NCBI GenBank assembly: GCA_029959085.1
Contig: JARWIR010000008.1
Span: 5,704,001 to 5,768,000, forward strand
Reading direction: 5' to 3'
Source of the DNA: Nemophila menziesii
Taxonomy: Eukaryota > Streptophyta > Magnoliopsida > Boraginales > Hydrophyllaceae
Length of the DNA: 64,000 nt
The translations under genes and the position numbers were made by a program. Position 1 is the first letter of the stretch. Each line of letters starts with the position of its first letter. Positions 11,801-21,364 of this stretch are shown piece after piece. A model generated the notes under the pieces. It did no database searches. It saw only the letters and a program-made list of their open reading frames with translations, and had not been told where the DNA came from.

Positions 11801-12330
11801 TTCATACACTTTAGATTCTCTAATATATTCTTTAAAGTCATTAGAGCTGCTATGTAAGGTAGTACGATGTTTTCTTTCTTCACATCTGAGTTTTTCATTG
11901 AAGTCTCCACTCCAAATCCATGCCCTTTGATTGACATGAAGACTCTATCTTGAGAGATCATTCCATAGAATCTTTTAATATCATTATTATTGTATGCATA
12001 AATAATAGATAAGTGAGTGTGAATATTTTTTCAATGAAAAAGCATTCACAAAAGATTTCTTGTTCAGTTATGTCAACGGGAAAGAGAGTAATGTTGTTAT
12101 GATTCCATAGTATACAAATTCTTCCTCTAGAATCTTTAACGACATTCACATTTGTGATTGAATTCCATCCAGTCAGGTTGCCTTTTTTGAATTTGTCATA
12201 TTTATTAGAAATTAACTTTTTGTCAATCATACCAATCAAGTCAATTTTGTCCAACCATATAAAATTAACCACTTCATGTTGTTTATGAGGTTAGTTATGA
12301 CCTCTTACATTCCATGTTGTGATTAACATA
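8900..12330 (-). pseudogene. LINE2 ORF2: endonuclease, reverse transcriptase, zf-RVT (broken)
   Basis: The N-terminal endonuclease is seen near 12330 (TTWNVRGHN) and at 12272-11958 (ICILWNHNN). RT core pieces are at 11058-10621 (SPCPDGFTSTLF, RFRPIACCKIIYK, NQAAFVQGRNI) and 10617-10186 (INLDLQKSLDSVDH-like block, then LIFADDSLLF with the FADD catalytic motif intact). Farther left, 9840-9120 holds the zf-RVT region: a W..SAVWHKQ segment, NRLRTRDRL, then a CVLCN...CDHLF zinc-binding pattern. The frame changes many times and has many stops. The products would nick target DNA and copy the LINE RNA; none can be made intact. Confidence 0.8.
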
Positions 12331-12449
12331 AATCTGGAGGGATTTATTCTTTGTAACCCTTCTTTGATACCTAAAATTTGAGTAAGTTTAACTTCTAGGT
12401 TATCTTCTATATTGGCAAGTGCTTAAAAATCATTTGAGTTTCTATTTGA

Positions 12450-13667
12450 GTGTTGAGAGGTGCTTCCATGCTCTTTACTTCTGGGTAATGGAATGAGATC
12501 TCTAACATTCTTTTTTTTTTACTTAAGTCCATTCATCATTCTTTTTAGTTGGTTGGACTTGAGCCTGTTTTCTGTTGTTCACAACTTTTGGTCTCCATAC
12601 CTGTTTTTGGGTGATTTTGCTCTTTGGACATTTGTTAGAATTATGGTTAAATTCCTTACACACGTAGAATTTAGGTGGATACCATTCATATGAGACTTCT
12701 ATGATATGAATTTTGTATTCTTCAAGGTCTACAGAGAACTTTGTGAGCATTTTGTGTGTGATATTTACTTCAATACACACACTTGCATAGCTTAAATGGT
12801 TTCTCATATTTGTGATTGAGTCCTTTTGAATTGGAACCCCTAAATAATTTCTTATGTATCCAAGGCCTACTTTAGTCCGGAGTTAGAGAGTAATTTTCTT
12901 GAGTTTAACCCAATGAGGCATCTTGCTTGCCTTTAACTCTTCGAGTTTCATATTAGGTTTCCATTTTTTAGAAACATAATGCGACCACCTACATGCCACA
13001 CTTGTTGTAAAGCTTTCTCAAGTTCAGTTTCAGATCGAAATTTGAACAAAAACAAGTTAGGCTCTGCAAAAATTATTTCCACTTTGCCCATATGCTTTCA
13101 TTGAAAATTAATCATATTTCGTAGCATGTAAAAATCTGGAGCTTGCCCATAAAATTGACCAACTAGGTAATTTTTCCAAGTATTTTCACCTGCTTTAGCA
13201 ACTTCTTTTGGTGGTTTCACCATAATATTTCCATTAACTATTTCCGGTCTGAAGTATCGGATCTTCAAATCTTCTTTAACATAGATGATCCAAGAAATTT
13301 GCCCAAGATGGCATCTATTTTTTTAGGTGACTCAATTTTTCACTTAAATCTTCAAGCCCATTTTGTTGTATCGATTCAACTGTAGTTTCTGGCACAATAT
13401 TGGTATCAAATACATTTTCAACTTCGATTATAGGATTACCCTGTTTTCTTCCTGGATATGCGATATGGATTCAAAGGATTTAATCGCACTTTTAAGCACA
13501 TATTTACCCATATCCGGGACTTTCAATTTGTTGTTCGAGTCATTGTTGTGGGAAAGTTTGTTACTAACAACAATGGTGTGAGAAATAGGAATTTATTTCT
13601 CCACCTCAACCTCTGTATCTTCAACTTTTTTTATTATAATCAACACTTTTCCTACCCTAGACGGCAT
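12450..13667 (-). pseudogene. LINE2 ORF1: DUF4283 RNA-binding protein (broken)
   Basis: The likely start is the ATG at 13667 (MPSRVGKVL). The DUF4283 block is readable around 13190-12960 (WKNYLVGQFYGQAP, then LFLFKFRSETELEKAL), and aligns with LINE1 ORF1 (WENCLIGQFLDSPP, TFIFKFENEQ). A degenerate CCHC knuckle follows near 12690-12640 (YVCKEFNHNSNKCP, where the first Cys is lost). At least six stops or shifts interrupt it. The ORF1 proteins of plant LINEs bind element RNA. Confidence 0.75.
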
Positions 13668-14165
13668 GGTAGTAAAAATGGAGAGTAAAAAAAAGGCAAT
13701 TCAACTGAGAAATTATCAAGGGAAACGAATATGAAAAGAGGGAGAAAAACAAGGATAAAGGGTCGGAGAAAAGGAATGGGAAAAGGCTGAAAAATGGAGA
13801 TTTGGCGTGGAATTAAAGGTCCAATAAAGCAGGAAGAAGAGATCTAACGCTACACATAATTTGAGGCTCGGGATCCAAGGTGTATAACACCAATAAAGTT
13901 TGTAAATCAAAAGAACCAAAAGAAAAATAAAATATACAAGGAAAAGTGGAATGATGAAGGAAAAAATTAAAAGTGGAAAGGAAATGGTGTATGAATGGTG
14001 GAGGAAATTTGGGAGTGGGGGTGGGGATGAAGTAGGCCGTGTGATGGTGGTGGAAAGCTTGGATCTCAAGGAGTTTTTCTATGGAAGAAAAACCCTAGAT
14101 AGAGAAAGTTAGAGAGAAGGGATAAGATTTTTGGGTTTAGGGTTTAGGGTTTGAACCAGAAATTT
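13668..14165 (-). other. LINE2 5' UTR with telomere-like AAACCCTA repeats
   Basis: This pyrimidine-rich leader (on the minus strand) precedes ORF1. Near its start three AAACCCT units occur in a row (14135-14156). An open frame of 117 codons inside it is hydrophobic and low-complexity and is not considered coding. LINE1's 5' UTR also has a single AAACCCTA. Confidence 0.5.
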
Positions 14166-15295
14166 GGTTAAGTAAAAAATGGGTGGACCCCTTATGAACC
14201 TAATTTCCTAAGCCTAAAGATGGCCCAACGTTTCTGGAAGATATATAAGCTCTTTTAATAGCCCCGAATCAGTACACAAGTCGACCACTTCATATATGCT
14301 TCATTTTAGAAGTCATTTTAACCATCAGGAAGAAGAGGAGGAAGTGCCTAAACAGAAGGAAGAGGAAGAATAAGGGGTTGTCTATAAACCCAACCATTAT
14401 GCTTCCAACATTTGCCATTTCCTTTTATCATCAACAATAACTTCATCTTATTTCTAGTTTTAAATATGAATTTTGTCTTAGTTTTAATAATTTTATTATT
14501 TCTTTAGTGTTAATTTGGTTAGGAGCTAAACTCTTATTACTTGAGGATGCTTTTGTAATACACTTAGCTTAGTTAATTGATTATGTTAATTTATTTGGGA
14601 TATAATATTGAGGTATTTAATTAGGATGGGGTTTTAATTATATTTCCATTGTTTGTATACGTGTTATTATTACTGCTGTACTCTGGCCAAAGTAGCAGGA
14701 ACTGTCATAATTGACCTAAAACCCGGGCACGGGGCGATATTACAAAACTAGTATACACACGCCTAGTGCCTTTTATTGGACAATATTAGCACGCTAGGTA
14801 GTCAATAGGGAAGAGGGAATTAAGCGTACCCAAAATTCGAGAGGATGAATAAGGTAGAGAGCTGAGTTTTCCCTTGTAGGGACTTGGATTGAAATAGACT
14901 TTCGATTAATGTGAACAAAAATACCACTCGCCCTTATTAGTAACAAAGTCAATTAGCGGCATAGTATATTACTTAGCAATATCCTCAAGCATTCTTCTCA
15001 TCTAATTAATTCTATTTGCTTTAGTTTCTATTTTCCTTTTACTTAATCATCATTCTTAGTTCAATTTAATTTACATTTATCTTGTCTTTAGTGGTTAATC
15101 ATTATAAATATTTCTATTTTGTTATTTGAATTACACAATTCATGCATCTATATTACTTTGAAAACCTTTAATAGCAATCAATACTTGGGAACAATAACCC
15201 TACTTATCATTCTTAATAACCTACGATCCTTACTCTGCGGAGTCGCTCCCCCTATTGTGTGTAGTCTATTATATCAGCGGGGATAGCAAAGGTCA
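14166..15295 (+). repeat. LTR of element H, right part
   Basis: The sequence after LINE2 resumes with LTR-like sequence (atttggttaa..., comparable to the gatttgg..ttaattagtgg stretch of LTRs D and E) and a TATA box at 14242-14249 (tatataag). It ends at 15295 (ggtca), followed by a degenerate PBS. No gene is present. Together with 8141-8650 the LTR would be about 1.6 kb, in line with the other LTRs here. Confidence 0.5.
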
Positions 15296-15298
15296 AGA

Positions 15299-15316
15299 TG
15301 GTGCCATTTCTGAGGA
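15299..15316 (+). promoter_or_regulatory. Degenerate tRNA-Asp type PBS after LTR H
   Basis: tggtgccatttctgagga matches the Athila PBS tggcgccgttgccgggga at 13 of 18 positions; four of the five differences are transitions. It lies 3 bases after a CA that could be the LTR end. This LTR therefore has a PPT on one side and a PBS on the other, as expected for two elements sharing one LTR. Confidence 0.4.
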
Positions 15317-15599
15317 TTGTTATTTAAGATCTTTTTGCTTTCGTTGTAGTGTAGAAGTGTTTAACCAACAAATATACTATATTTATATTAAAGTCCTTAT
15401 AATCCCTACTAGAATTAAAGATATTTATGACATGCATGTTGAAAGCAAAGATTTTTATAAAATGCATTTCATAAAAATCCTGTAACATTACACAAGATAA
15501 ATTTATAAATCTAATATTTACAATCATTATCTCATTAACAAATAGATTAAAAGATACATTCACTAGATTCTACGTAAACTTCACACATATTGAAAGCAA
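15317..15599. other. Noncoding remnant after the degenerate PBS, with a palindrome
   Basis: No gene is supported. Positions 15448-15481 form an imperfect palindrome with arms of about 15 bases centred on atgcat. Because of it, both strands encode similar short peptides (DFYKMHFIKI and DFYEMHFIKI), which explains the frames predicted on both strands. Confidence 0.4.
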
Positions 15600-15881
15600 T
15601 AAATTATATAAAAATGGGGTGGAATTAAAAGGTTTCCACCCTCAACTTTAAGTTGAACTGTGACTCGGCTCGAAACATACTCAATAAACCTAAAAACAAA
15701 CAACTAATATACAAACAGAGAAAATGGTAGAGAAGTTTCGACTTAAAAAAAATTCGACTAAAAAAAGGGTAGAGAAGAGAGAAACATACTCTCGAGCCTA
15801 TTTCCTCGCGTGATCACCTTCCAATATAGGATGGGATGGATCCTTCGCAATGTTCAGGATTATTTGATCCAGGAGAGTTAG
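15600..15881 (-). pseudogene. Remnant I: 3' end of an Athila extra ORF and its downstream G-rich motif
   Basis: Positions 15600-15670 match the region downstream of the extra ORF in A (compare 120-180), with a decayed G-rich motif. Positions 15775-15881 match the C-terminal end of A's extra ORF (compare 235-310), broken. The match stops at 15881 where LTR B begins, so B was inserted into this older copy. Confidence 0.55.
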
Positions 15882-17363
15882 TAGTCGGCTAGGGCGTGAT
15901 AAATATATAGTAATAAAATATGACCCTAGCCTAAACACGGTACTCACTGCAAGTATCACATGTCGTACGCAAGTCTTAATGATAAGTAAGAATTCGTTAT
16001 CAGGGACTTAGTGTGTTATACGAATGAATTTAACAAGAAAGCGTAGTAATGAATAGTTAAACACATGAAAATAAATATGGACAATTTATTTGAGGAGATA
16101 TGATTAAACTAAAGATAATAAATTTAAAGACGTAAGAATAAGATGAGAAATATAGCTCAGGCTTTTCTAGTATGCACTAATCCTTCTATTTCTTCTACTA
16201 GTTAATAAGGGTGATTAAAGCTCTTAGATAAGTAGCCAGGATTCTATATTCCTCATAACCCCCTTTCGGGTGGACCTAAGAGGCGACCTAACAATTACCA
16301 AGGGACTTGGGTAAGGGGACCATGCACAGTGATCGGTGATTAAATCTCAAACCCTAATGACTATCTAGTTAGGCAAGCCCTTCTGGATCACTACTGCACA
16401 CTAGAAGCTTATGTGATGTTTCAATAATTAGACAACCCTTCTGGGTGACCATCTAACTACTATTAAGACAATCCTACCGTGATCAAGATTAAGATAGACA
16501 ATAAATCAAAGCACATAAAACAAATATATGGTTAAGAAGCTAAAATCAATTTAAAATAGTTCTCCCAAACAAACTTAGATAGAAGAAAATAGAATTCAAA
16601 TATTATACATATGAAAAACCCAAGATATGGGAAAATTAGTTCATACTTGAAAGAAATAAACTAAAATAAAGATATATATTGTCAACTTGCTTCTCTTGAA
16701 TGAATTCTATGATGAATAGTACTTAAGGATTAATTATGGAGACGCCAGGACAAGTTTACAATGATTAAAAGTGTATTTATTGGTGTTCAAAAGACCTTAG
16801 TTCGAAATATTGGAGTAGAAGGCAAGTAATTGGACTCTTTTTCCAAATCAAATTTGTTTCCTAAAATATAGGAGATAGGATAAACACGACTGTTTTGTTA
16901 TGGTCGTAACACCTTCGTTATTGGTCCGATTTTTTCCCACTTTATATTGAAACAACCATGTCAAAAAGATCTACACTTTTACTCTATATACCTCCTCTAA
17001 ATTCCCAGCCTATTTTAAGTTATCTTCACTTCGGTGGACGTGGTTGCAGAATTTCAGATATACTTGACAACTTTTCCTTTCCTATTTTATCTCTACTTCC
17101 TTTTATCTCCAATTTTCATCCATATCTTCTTTCCTTAACTCTTTAGAATTGATTTAACATATATTTAATTTCCATATATCCTTAAAGCGTCACATTAACA
17201 CACAAGTTAAACCCAATACGCTTCAAAAATAATAATTCATCAAATCAAGACAAGAAACATGAATTTATCAAAATACGAAAAAAAAATCTAAAATTAAATA
17301 CTCGAATACACCTAAAATAATGTCTCCAACCTAGATTATTATATCACAAATAGGGAGACATCA
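15882..17363 (-). repeat. 3' LTR of element B
   Basis: This is about 1.48 kb. The left end (tagtcggctaggg, compare tggtgtcgcctaggg in LTR A) abuts remnant I. The right end gggagacatca is followed at once by the polypurine tract, so this is the 3' LTR of a minus-strand element. It carries three CCC..GGG mini-repeats (16258-16273, 16376-16390, 16434-16449). No 5' LTR partner of similar sequence is in the window. Confidence 0.8.
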
Positions 17364-17399
17364 AGACCCCCAACTCAAATTTTTATCATCCCGATAAAA
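17364..17399 (-). promoter_or_regulatory. Polypurine tract of element B and adjoining hairpin
   Basis: On the minus strand the tract reads ATTTGAGTTGGGGGTCT (17380-17364), directly before the LTR's TGATG. It primes plus-strand DNA synthesis. Immediately upstream is a perfect 7-bp hairpin, TTTTATC-GGGAT-GATAAAA (17399-17381), the base-changed equivalent of CTTTGTC...GACAAAG in C, D and E. Confidence 0.85.
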
Positions 17400-18890
17400 T
17401 AAAGATAAGAACAAAGGGATGTCTTTAAATACACACCTAAGTCAATTAAGCACAGTGGGAAAGAAGATAACAGAATATGTAAAATAAACTCAAAGCAACT
17501 ACTTAGAAAATTTCATGTAATAATATTTACAAACTGGATTACCTATACACTTGTCATACTCAAGATCAACACGACTTAAATTTAAGATCAGATTAGCTTC
17601 GCAATGCACAAAGGATAAGTTCTTCACTTAGTTTACCAAGGAGGCTATAGATTGTTCATCGAACTTCACTAGTATCCAAAGATCCACCTAACTTCGCTCT
17701 AAAGATTCCATCACTTCTAGATCACATAGCAAAGAATCAAAAGGTCTTTAAGGTTGTAATGTCGGATTAGGGACGTCATGATAAGTATATTTGGATATTT
17801 AGCGTGAGCGTTTGGCTCTCTCCTCACTATCCATCAACGACTCTCCCTAGAGCTTAGTTACTATCATAACACGTTCTCACTAAACCAAATGATTTTGGCA
17901 TCCATAATAACCCAATACTAAAGCATAAAGATGTTCACAAAAACATTCCACTTTGCTGGTCCAAATATATTATTTTCATATCAATTTTGTCTTTTGTAAT
18001 ATGGCTATGCCTCTCTTTTTGATGTGAGATATCATGCTATTTTTTCACATGTATTCTTTTCTTTTCATAACTCTTTTTATTCAATTTTACCCCGGCAAAG
18101 GGTTACAACATAATAAACATGTGAATCATCACAATATATATAGAACATAGCACATTTAATAAGCTCAAAACTCCCAACCCAATAATATTTCCCATAGTGG
18201 AGGACCCACCACCCCAAACTCAAGCTCTAGAACAATTGTCTATGCATCGCGATTCGAGTGCGGGTCATATGGGAAAGTCCTAAATATAAAAGGGTATGGC
18301 TTATAATGTGGATAATAAATAGGCTTTGGAAAAGCTAGAAGGGGTTGATAAGGATATAAATTATAATAAATGGACAAAAGATAAAAAGCAACAAAATCTT
18401 ATCAATGAACCGCCTTAATCACTTTCTAAACTATGCAATTTCGTTATTCTCTTATCTTTAGCACCTTCATCAAATGGGTTATCAACTAGCTTTTATCTCA
18501 CGGCCTACACACCCCTCGAGGCGCCCTAAGATCAAACATACTTCTACCGTATTGCTTACTAATCTTTTCTTTACTATCAGTGTGTGTTTCCTGCAATTAC
18601 TCAAAGCATACAAAATAAAACAACTCATACACATATTAATTTCTATCATAAACTTACTAAGCTTATGCTTTCAAGCTATTAAACACACTCTACATCTAAT
18701 TCATATGTATCAAAAATTTCAATTTCTTCCAAAAACAGTAAAATCACATAAAAATGGAGATGAGAGATCAAATCCCCACACCCCCAACTAAAAAATGAGG
18801 CGTGTCCCAACGATTCAAAAAATACTCTAAAAAGAAATTAAAAACAAGCAAATAAAGTATATACATGAATGGTACAAGATAAAGAGAACA
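17400..18890 (-). other. 3' noncoding region of element B
   Basis: This stretch corresponds in order to 31251-32580 of D and 41925-43255 of E read in reverse, but is much diverged. It contains conserved patches such as ctcctcactatccatcaacgact (about 17820) and two PPT-like motifs (near 18200-18225 and 18776-18790). No gene is supported; an open frame at 18474-18791 is accidental. Confidence 0.6.
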
Positions 18891-20110
18891 TACTCTCGGG
18901 CCTATTGCCTTGCATTATCGACACCCAAGATAGGATTTACCGGATTGCGTTTTTAATTGCTCAAGGAGTGTGATCATGTGCACCTGATTAGATTTGATTT
19001 GTGCCACATCATCGGCCAAGAAGTTTGAGTTTCTTCAACTTTATTCAGTCGCTCCTCTACCTTTTCTCGCCAAATACAATCCTCTTCGCTTAATTGTGGA
19101 GGTTTCGCCACTCCTGCTCCTCTTAAATTGTCTTGATCCAAGTATTGTTAATATTATTGCTCACATTATACACTAGTTTCTCTTATTTATCGGGTATAAC
19201 ATTCGCTTTATGTACAAGGGACGTGATCATAGTAGGATATTTCATATCAAATAACAAAGTAGGAGAGACCGAAAAATCGCATCACCTCCTCAAGATCAAA
19301 TGTGCCTCATCTACTTCTTCCCCTTTTAGAACACAATTCAAAAAGATTGCATTTTTCTTAGTGACCTCTGAAATTCTCGTGTTTCCAAAGGCGTTTGGTG
19401 TGAGGAAATTATGCCAAACTCTTGTATCTGCTTGAAGATATTTGTAAGGCCATGGTGCCTTCAACTATCCCTTATGTGATTGCACTTTCTCCTTATCTAA
19501 AACATGCTCAAAAAGTTGATTCCAATCGAAAGTCTTGATATTTTCCACCGCTTCTCTAAACATACATGGTCCGACCAATTTCTTGAACTAGAAGTGGTTT
19601 TTAATCTTTTCAGCTGTAAAAGGAACTAACTTACCTCTAACTGGAACACAACCTTCACTATCTCGGCTAAAAAAGCCTAAATAGAACTCAAAAACTAACT
19701 CTAAACATAAAGTTAAACGTATCATCATGAATGTAGTCCATTCCAATCTATCTCCCATCTCTAGAAATCTCTTATAATCACCTTTGCCAACTTATTTTTT
19801 AAATATCCTCTCATGAGCAAAAGGAAAGTCGGGTAAATGTGTTTTTGTGGAAGCTAACAAGGATTTTGATGCTTCATTCATCTCGAGCATAGGAATATCT
19901 ATTTGTAGAGGTTATGGTATCTTCTCCTTGAAAGTTGTAATCTTATTGCTCTTTGATTTCACCACATCTAGCTTTTCTCTAGTTTCTTGACATGTTTTAC
20001 CCTTTTTCTACATACTAGAACTTGAAAATTTCTCAATTGTTTTCTTCTCTATAGTACCCAATACCTTACTTTGATTCTTTTTAATATCCCTAATAGTAGA
20101 TAAAGTTTTT
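18891..20110 (-). pseudogene. Extra 3' ORF of element B, plant transposon protein family (broken)
   Basis: It aligns over its length with A's extra ORF (251-1448). The best-kept piece is 19464-19282 (APWPYKYLQADTRVWHNFL...FGNTR). There are many stops and frameshifts. The ATG at the expected start (about 20110) is changed to AAA-like sequence, while the G-rich motif upstream survives as a decayed ggagttggaggt. The domain is the same as in the other elements; it is non-functional. Confidence 0.7.
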
Positions 20111-20529
20111 GTTCTTTTCCTTGATTTAACTGACCTCCAACTCAAAGCTTTGAATACTCTTGAAGTTTTTTATCCCTTGATTTTGGGTTGAACAAGTGTT
20201 GTTTTGGGTTAGGAAAGGTGTAAGGATGATGATTCTCTATGTGGGTAGAATTAACTCTTTCTTGATTAGTATGGGTTTAAGAAATTGTTGGACAATATTT
20301 GGAAATTTTGGGTTTATATTCTTGGATTCTAGGTGTTTTGATTTGATTTGGGTGGTTGAATCTTCTTTATAATGATGTATGGAAGGAATTGGATTTGAGT
20401 TTATGGTGATTGGGGAGTGTTTTGATGTGTAGTCAAGGTTTGTAGAGGCTTTAACGGAGTTGGGAGAGCTTTGGGGAAGAAAGAGAGGCTTAAGTTTTTT
20501 ATTTCTGTAAGTTAACTAACCTTCTCTTT
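20111..20529 (-). other. Leader region upstream of the extra ORF in element B
   Basis: Positions 20140-20510 align with the leader of A (1449-1874), sharing patches such as gggttgaacaag..ttgg and gagttgggagag. No gene is seen. Confidence 0.5.
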
Positions 20530-20985
20530 ATAACCCTTCTGGCGGCACCATATGGTGCACCGCGGCTGAGGTACGGTGTACCGCACACATCTTCTGTGTA
20601 ACTCTGTGCCACGGTCTTGACGATACGGTTTAGGCATGGGGGTCTTGTAATGGCCCCTGATTTCTCATACCGTTGTCACGGTATTGGTCTTCATGCGGTG
20701 TTCCGCGGCACACGTACGGTGTACCGCGAATACGTTCTATTGTGGCCCATGTCACGGTCTGGCACGAGCGACGAAACAGTATACCTTGTGGCTCTTGGTG
20801 CTGGACTGTTTACTTGAACCGTGGTGACGGTTTTTTTGGTGTGGTGCACCTAAGCACCCGTGCGGTAATACCGCACGAAAGATTTGGATGACACCTTTGC
20901 TTCGGCTTTGTACCTAAATTCTCCCACCGTCATGACGCTTTTAAGGGTGCGGTGCACCACAGTGATGGTGTGATGTACCGCAATG
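20530..20985 (-). repeat. GC-rich palindromic block of element B
   Basis: GC-rich sequence with many GGTGYACCGC-type palindromes, including a perfect 14-base palindrome gcaccatatggtgc (20544-20557). It is at the same place between pol and the extra ORF as in A, E and F. Short frames here (20617-20891) are not considered genes. Confidence 0.7.
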
Positions 20986-21175
20986 TACATCTATTTTCCG
21001 CCATTTTTTCACGTTTCTTCTTCCTAACTTGATTTATTATGTACATGCACATCAAAAACACTAATACCTTCCTCAAAACTAAAATATCTACTAAACGAAA
21101 CTAATCTAAACATAACCTTAAGACATAAAAACATAAGAAATTGTAGGTTGTCGCATGTACAACACTTTTGTTTAA

Positions 21176-21194
21176 CGTCTTTCAAAGTTTGACG
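21176..21194 (-). promoter_or_regulatory. Small hairpin after the pol stop of element B
   Basis: Arms cgtc/gacg enclose 11 bases; this corresponds to 2312-2330 of A and 39611-39627 of E. The fifth pair is lost here. Confidence 0.4.
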
Positions 21195-21205
21195 CGTTAC
21201 CTCTA

Positions 21206-21355
21206 TCAGGATTTCCGTATATAGCCTCCCCGTCAACGAGCAAGGGTATGAACGTCTACTAATATCCGTTTGATACTTCTCTTGGGTCTGATCTCTATCA
21301 CTTTTGCTGAAACAAATTCTGTGACGATAAATGGTCCCATCCACAAATCTTTTTG
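21206..21355 (-). pseudogene. Integrase C-terminal domain remnant of element B
   Basis: On the minus strand this reads WMGPFIVTEFVSAKVIEIRP, nearly identical to the C-terminus of A's protease-integrase fusion. An in-frame TGA lies before GGYIRKS. It is cut off at about 21355-21364 by the insertion of element C, so it cannot be told whether B had a full pol or the compact form of A. Confidence 0.7.
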
Positions 21356-21364
21356 ATTGTGTGG

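Larger units (their letters stand above)
8650..14165 (-). mobile_element. LINE2: decayed full-length L1-type non-LTR retrotransposon
   Basis: On the minus strand the order is 5' UTR (about 14165-13668), ORF1, then ORF2 with endonuclease, reverse transcriptase and zf-RVT. Its length of about 5.5 kb equals that of LINE1, so it was probably a full-length copy. Both ends are approximate: I could not find a convincing target duplication or poly(A) tail. It splits the LTR of H. Many stops and frameshifts show it is old, far older than LINE1. Confidence 0.8.

Noticed and set aside
13716..14069. Hydrophobic 117-codon frame on the minus strand as a membrane protein
   Set aside because: Low-complexity pyrimidine-rich LINE2 leader read in a chance frame.
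14135..14156. Three TTTAGGG-like units, possibly interstitial telomere
   Set aside because: Only three units, inside the 5' UTR of LINE2; better explained as a telo-box type leader motif.
20617..20891. Overlapping frames in the GC-rich block as small proteins
   Set aside because: They arise from palindromic repeats; the equivalent blocks in A, E and F do not keep these frames.
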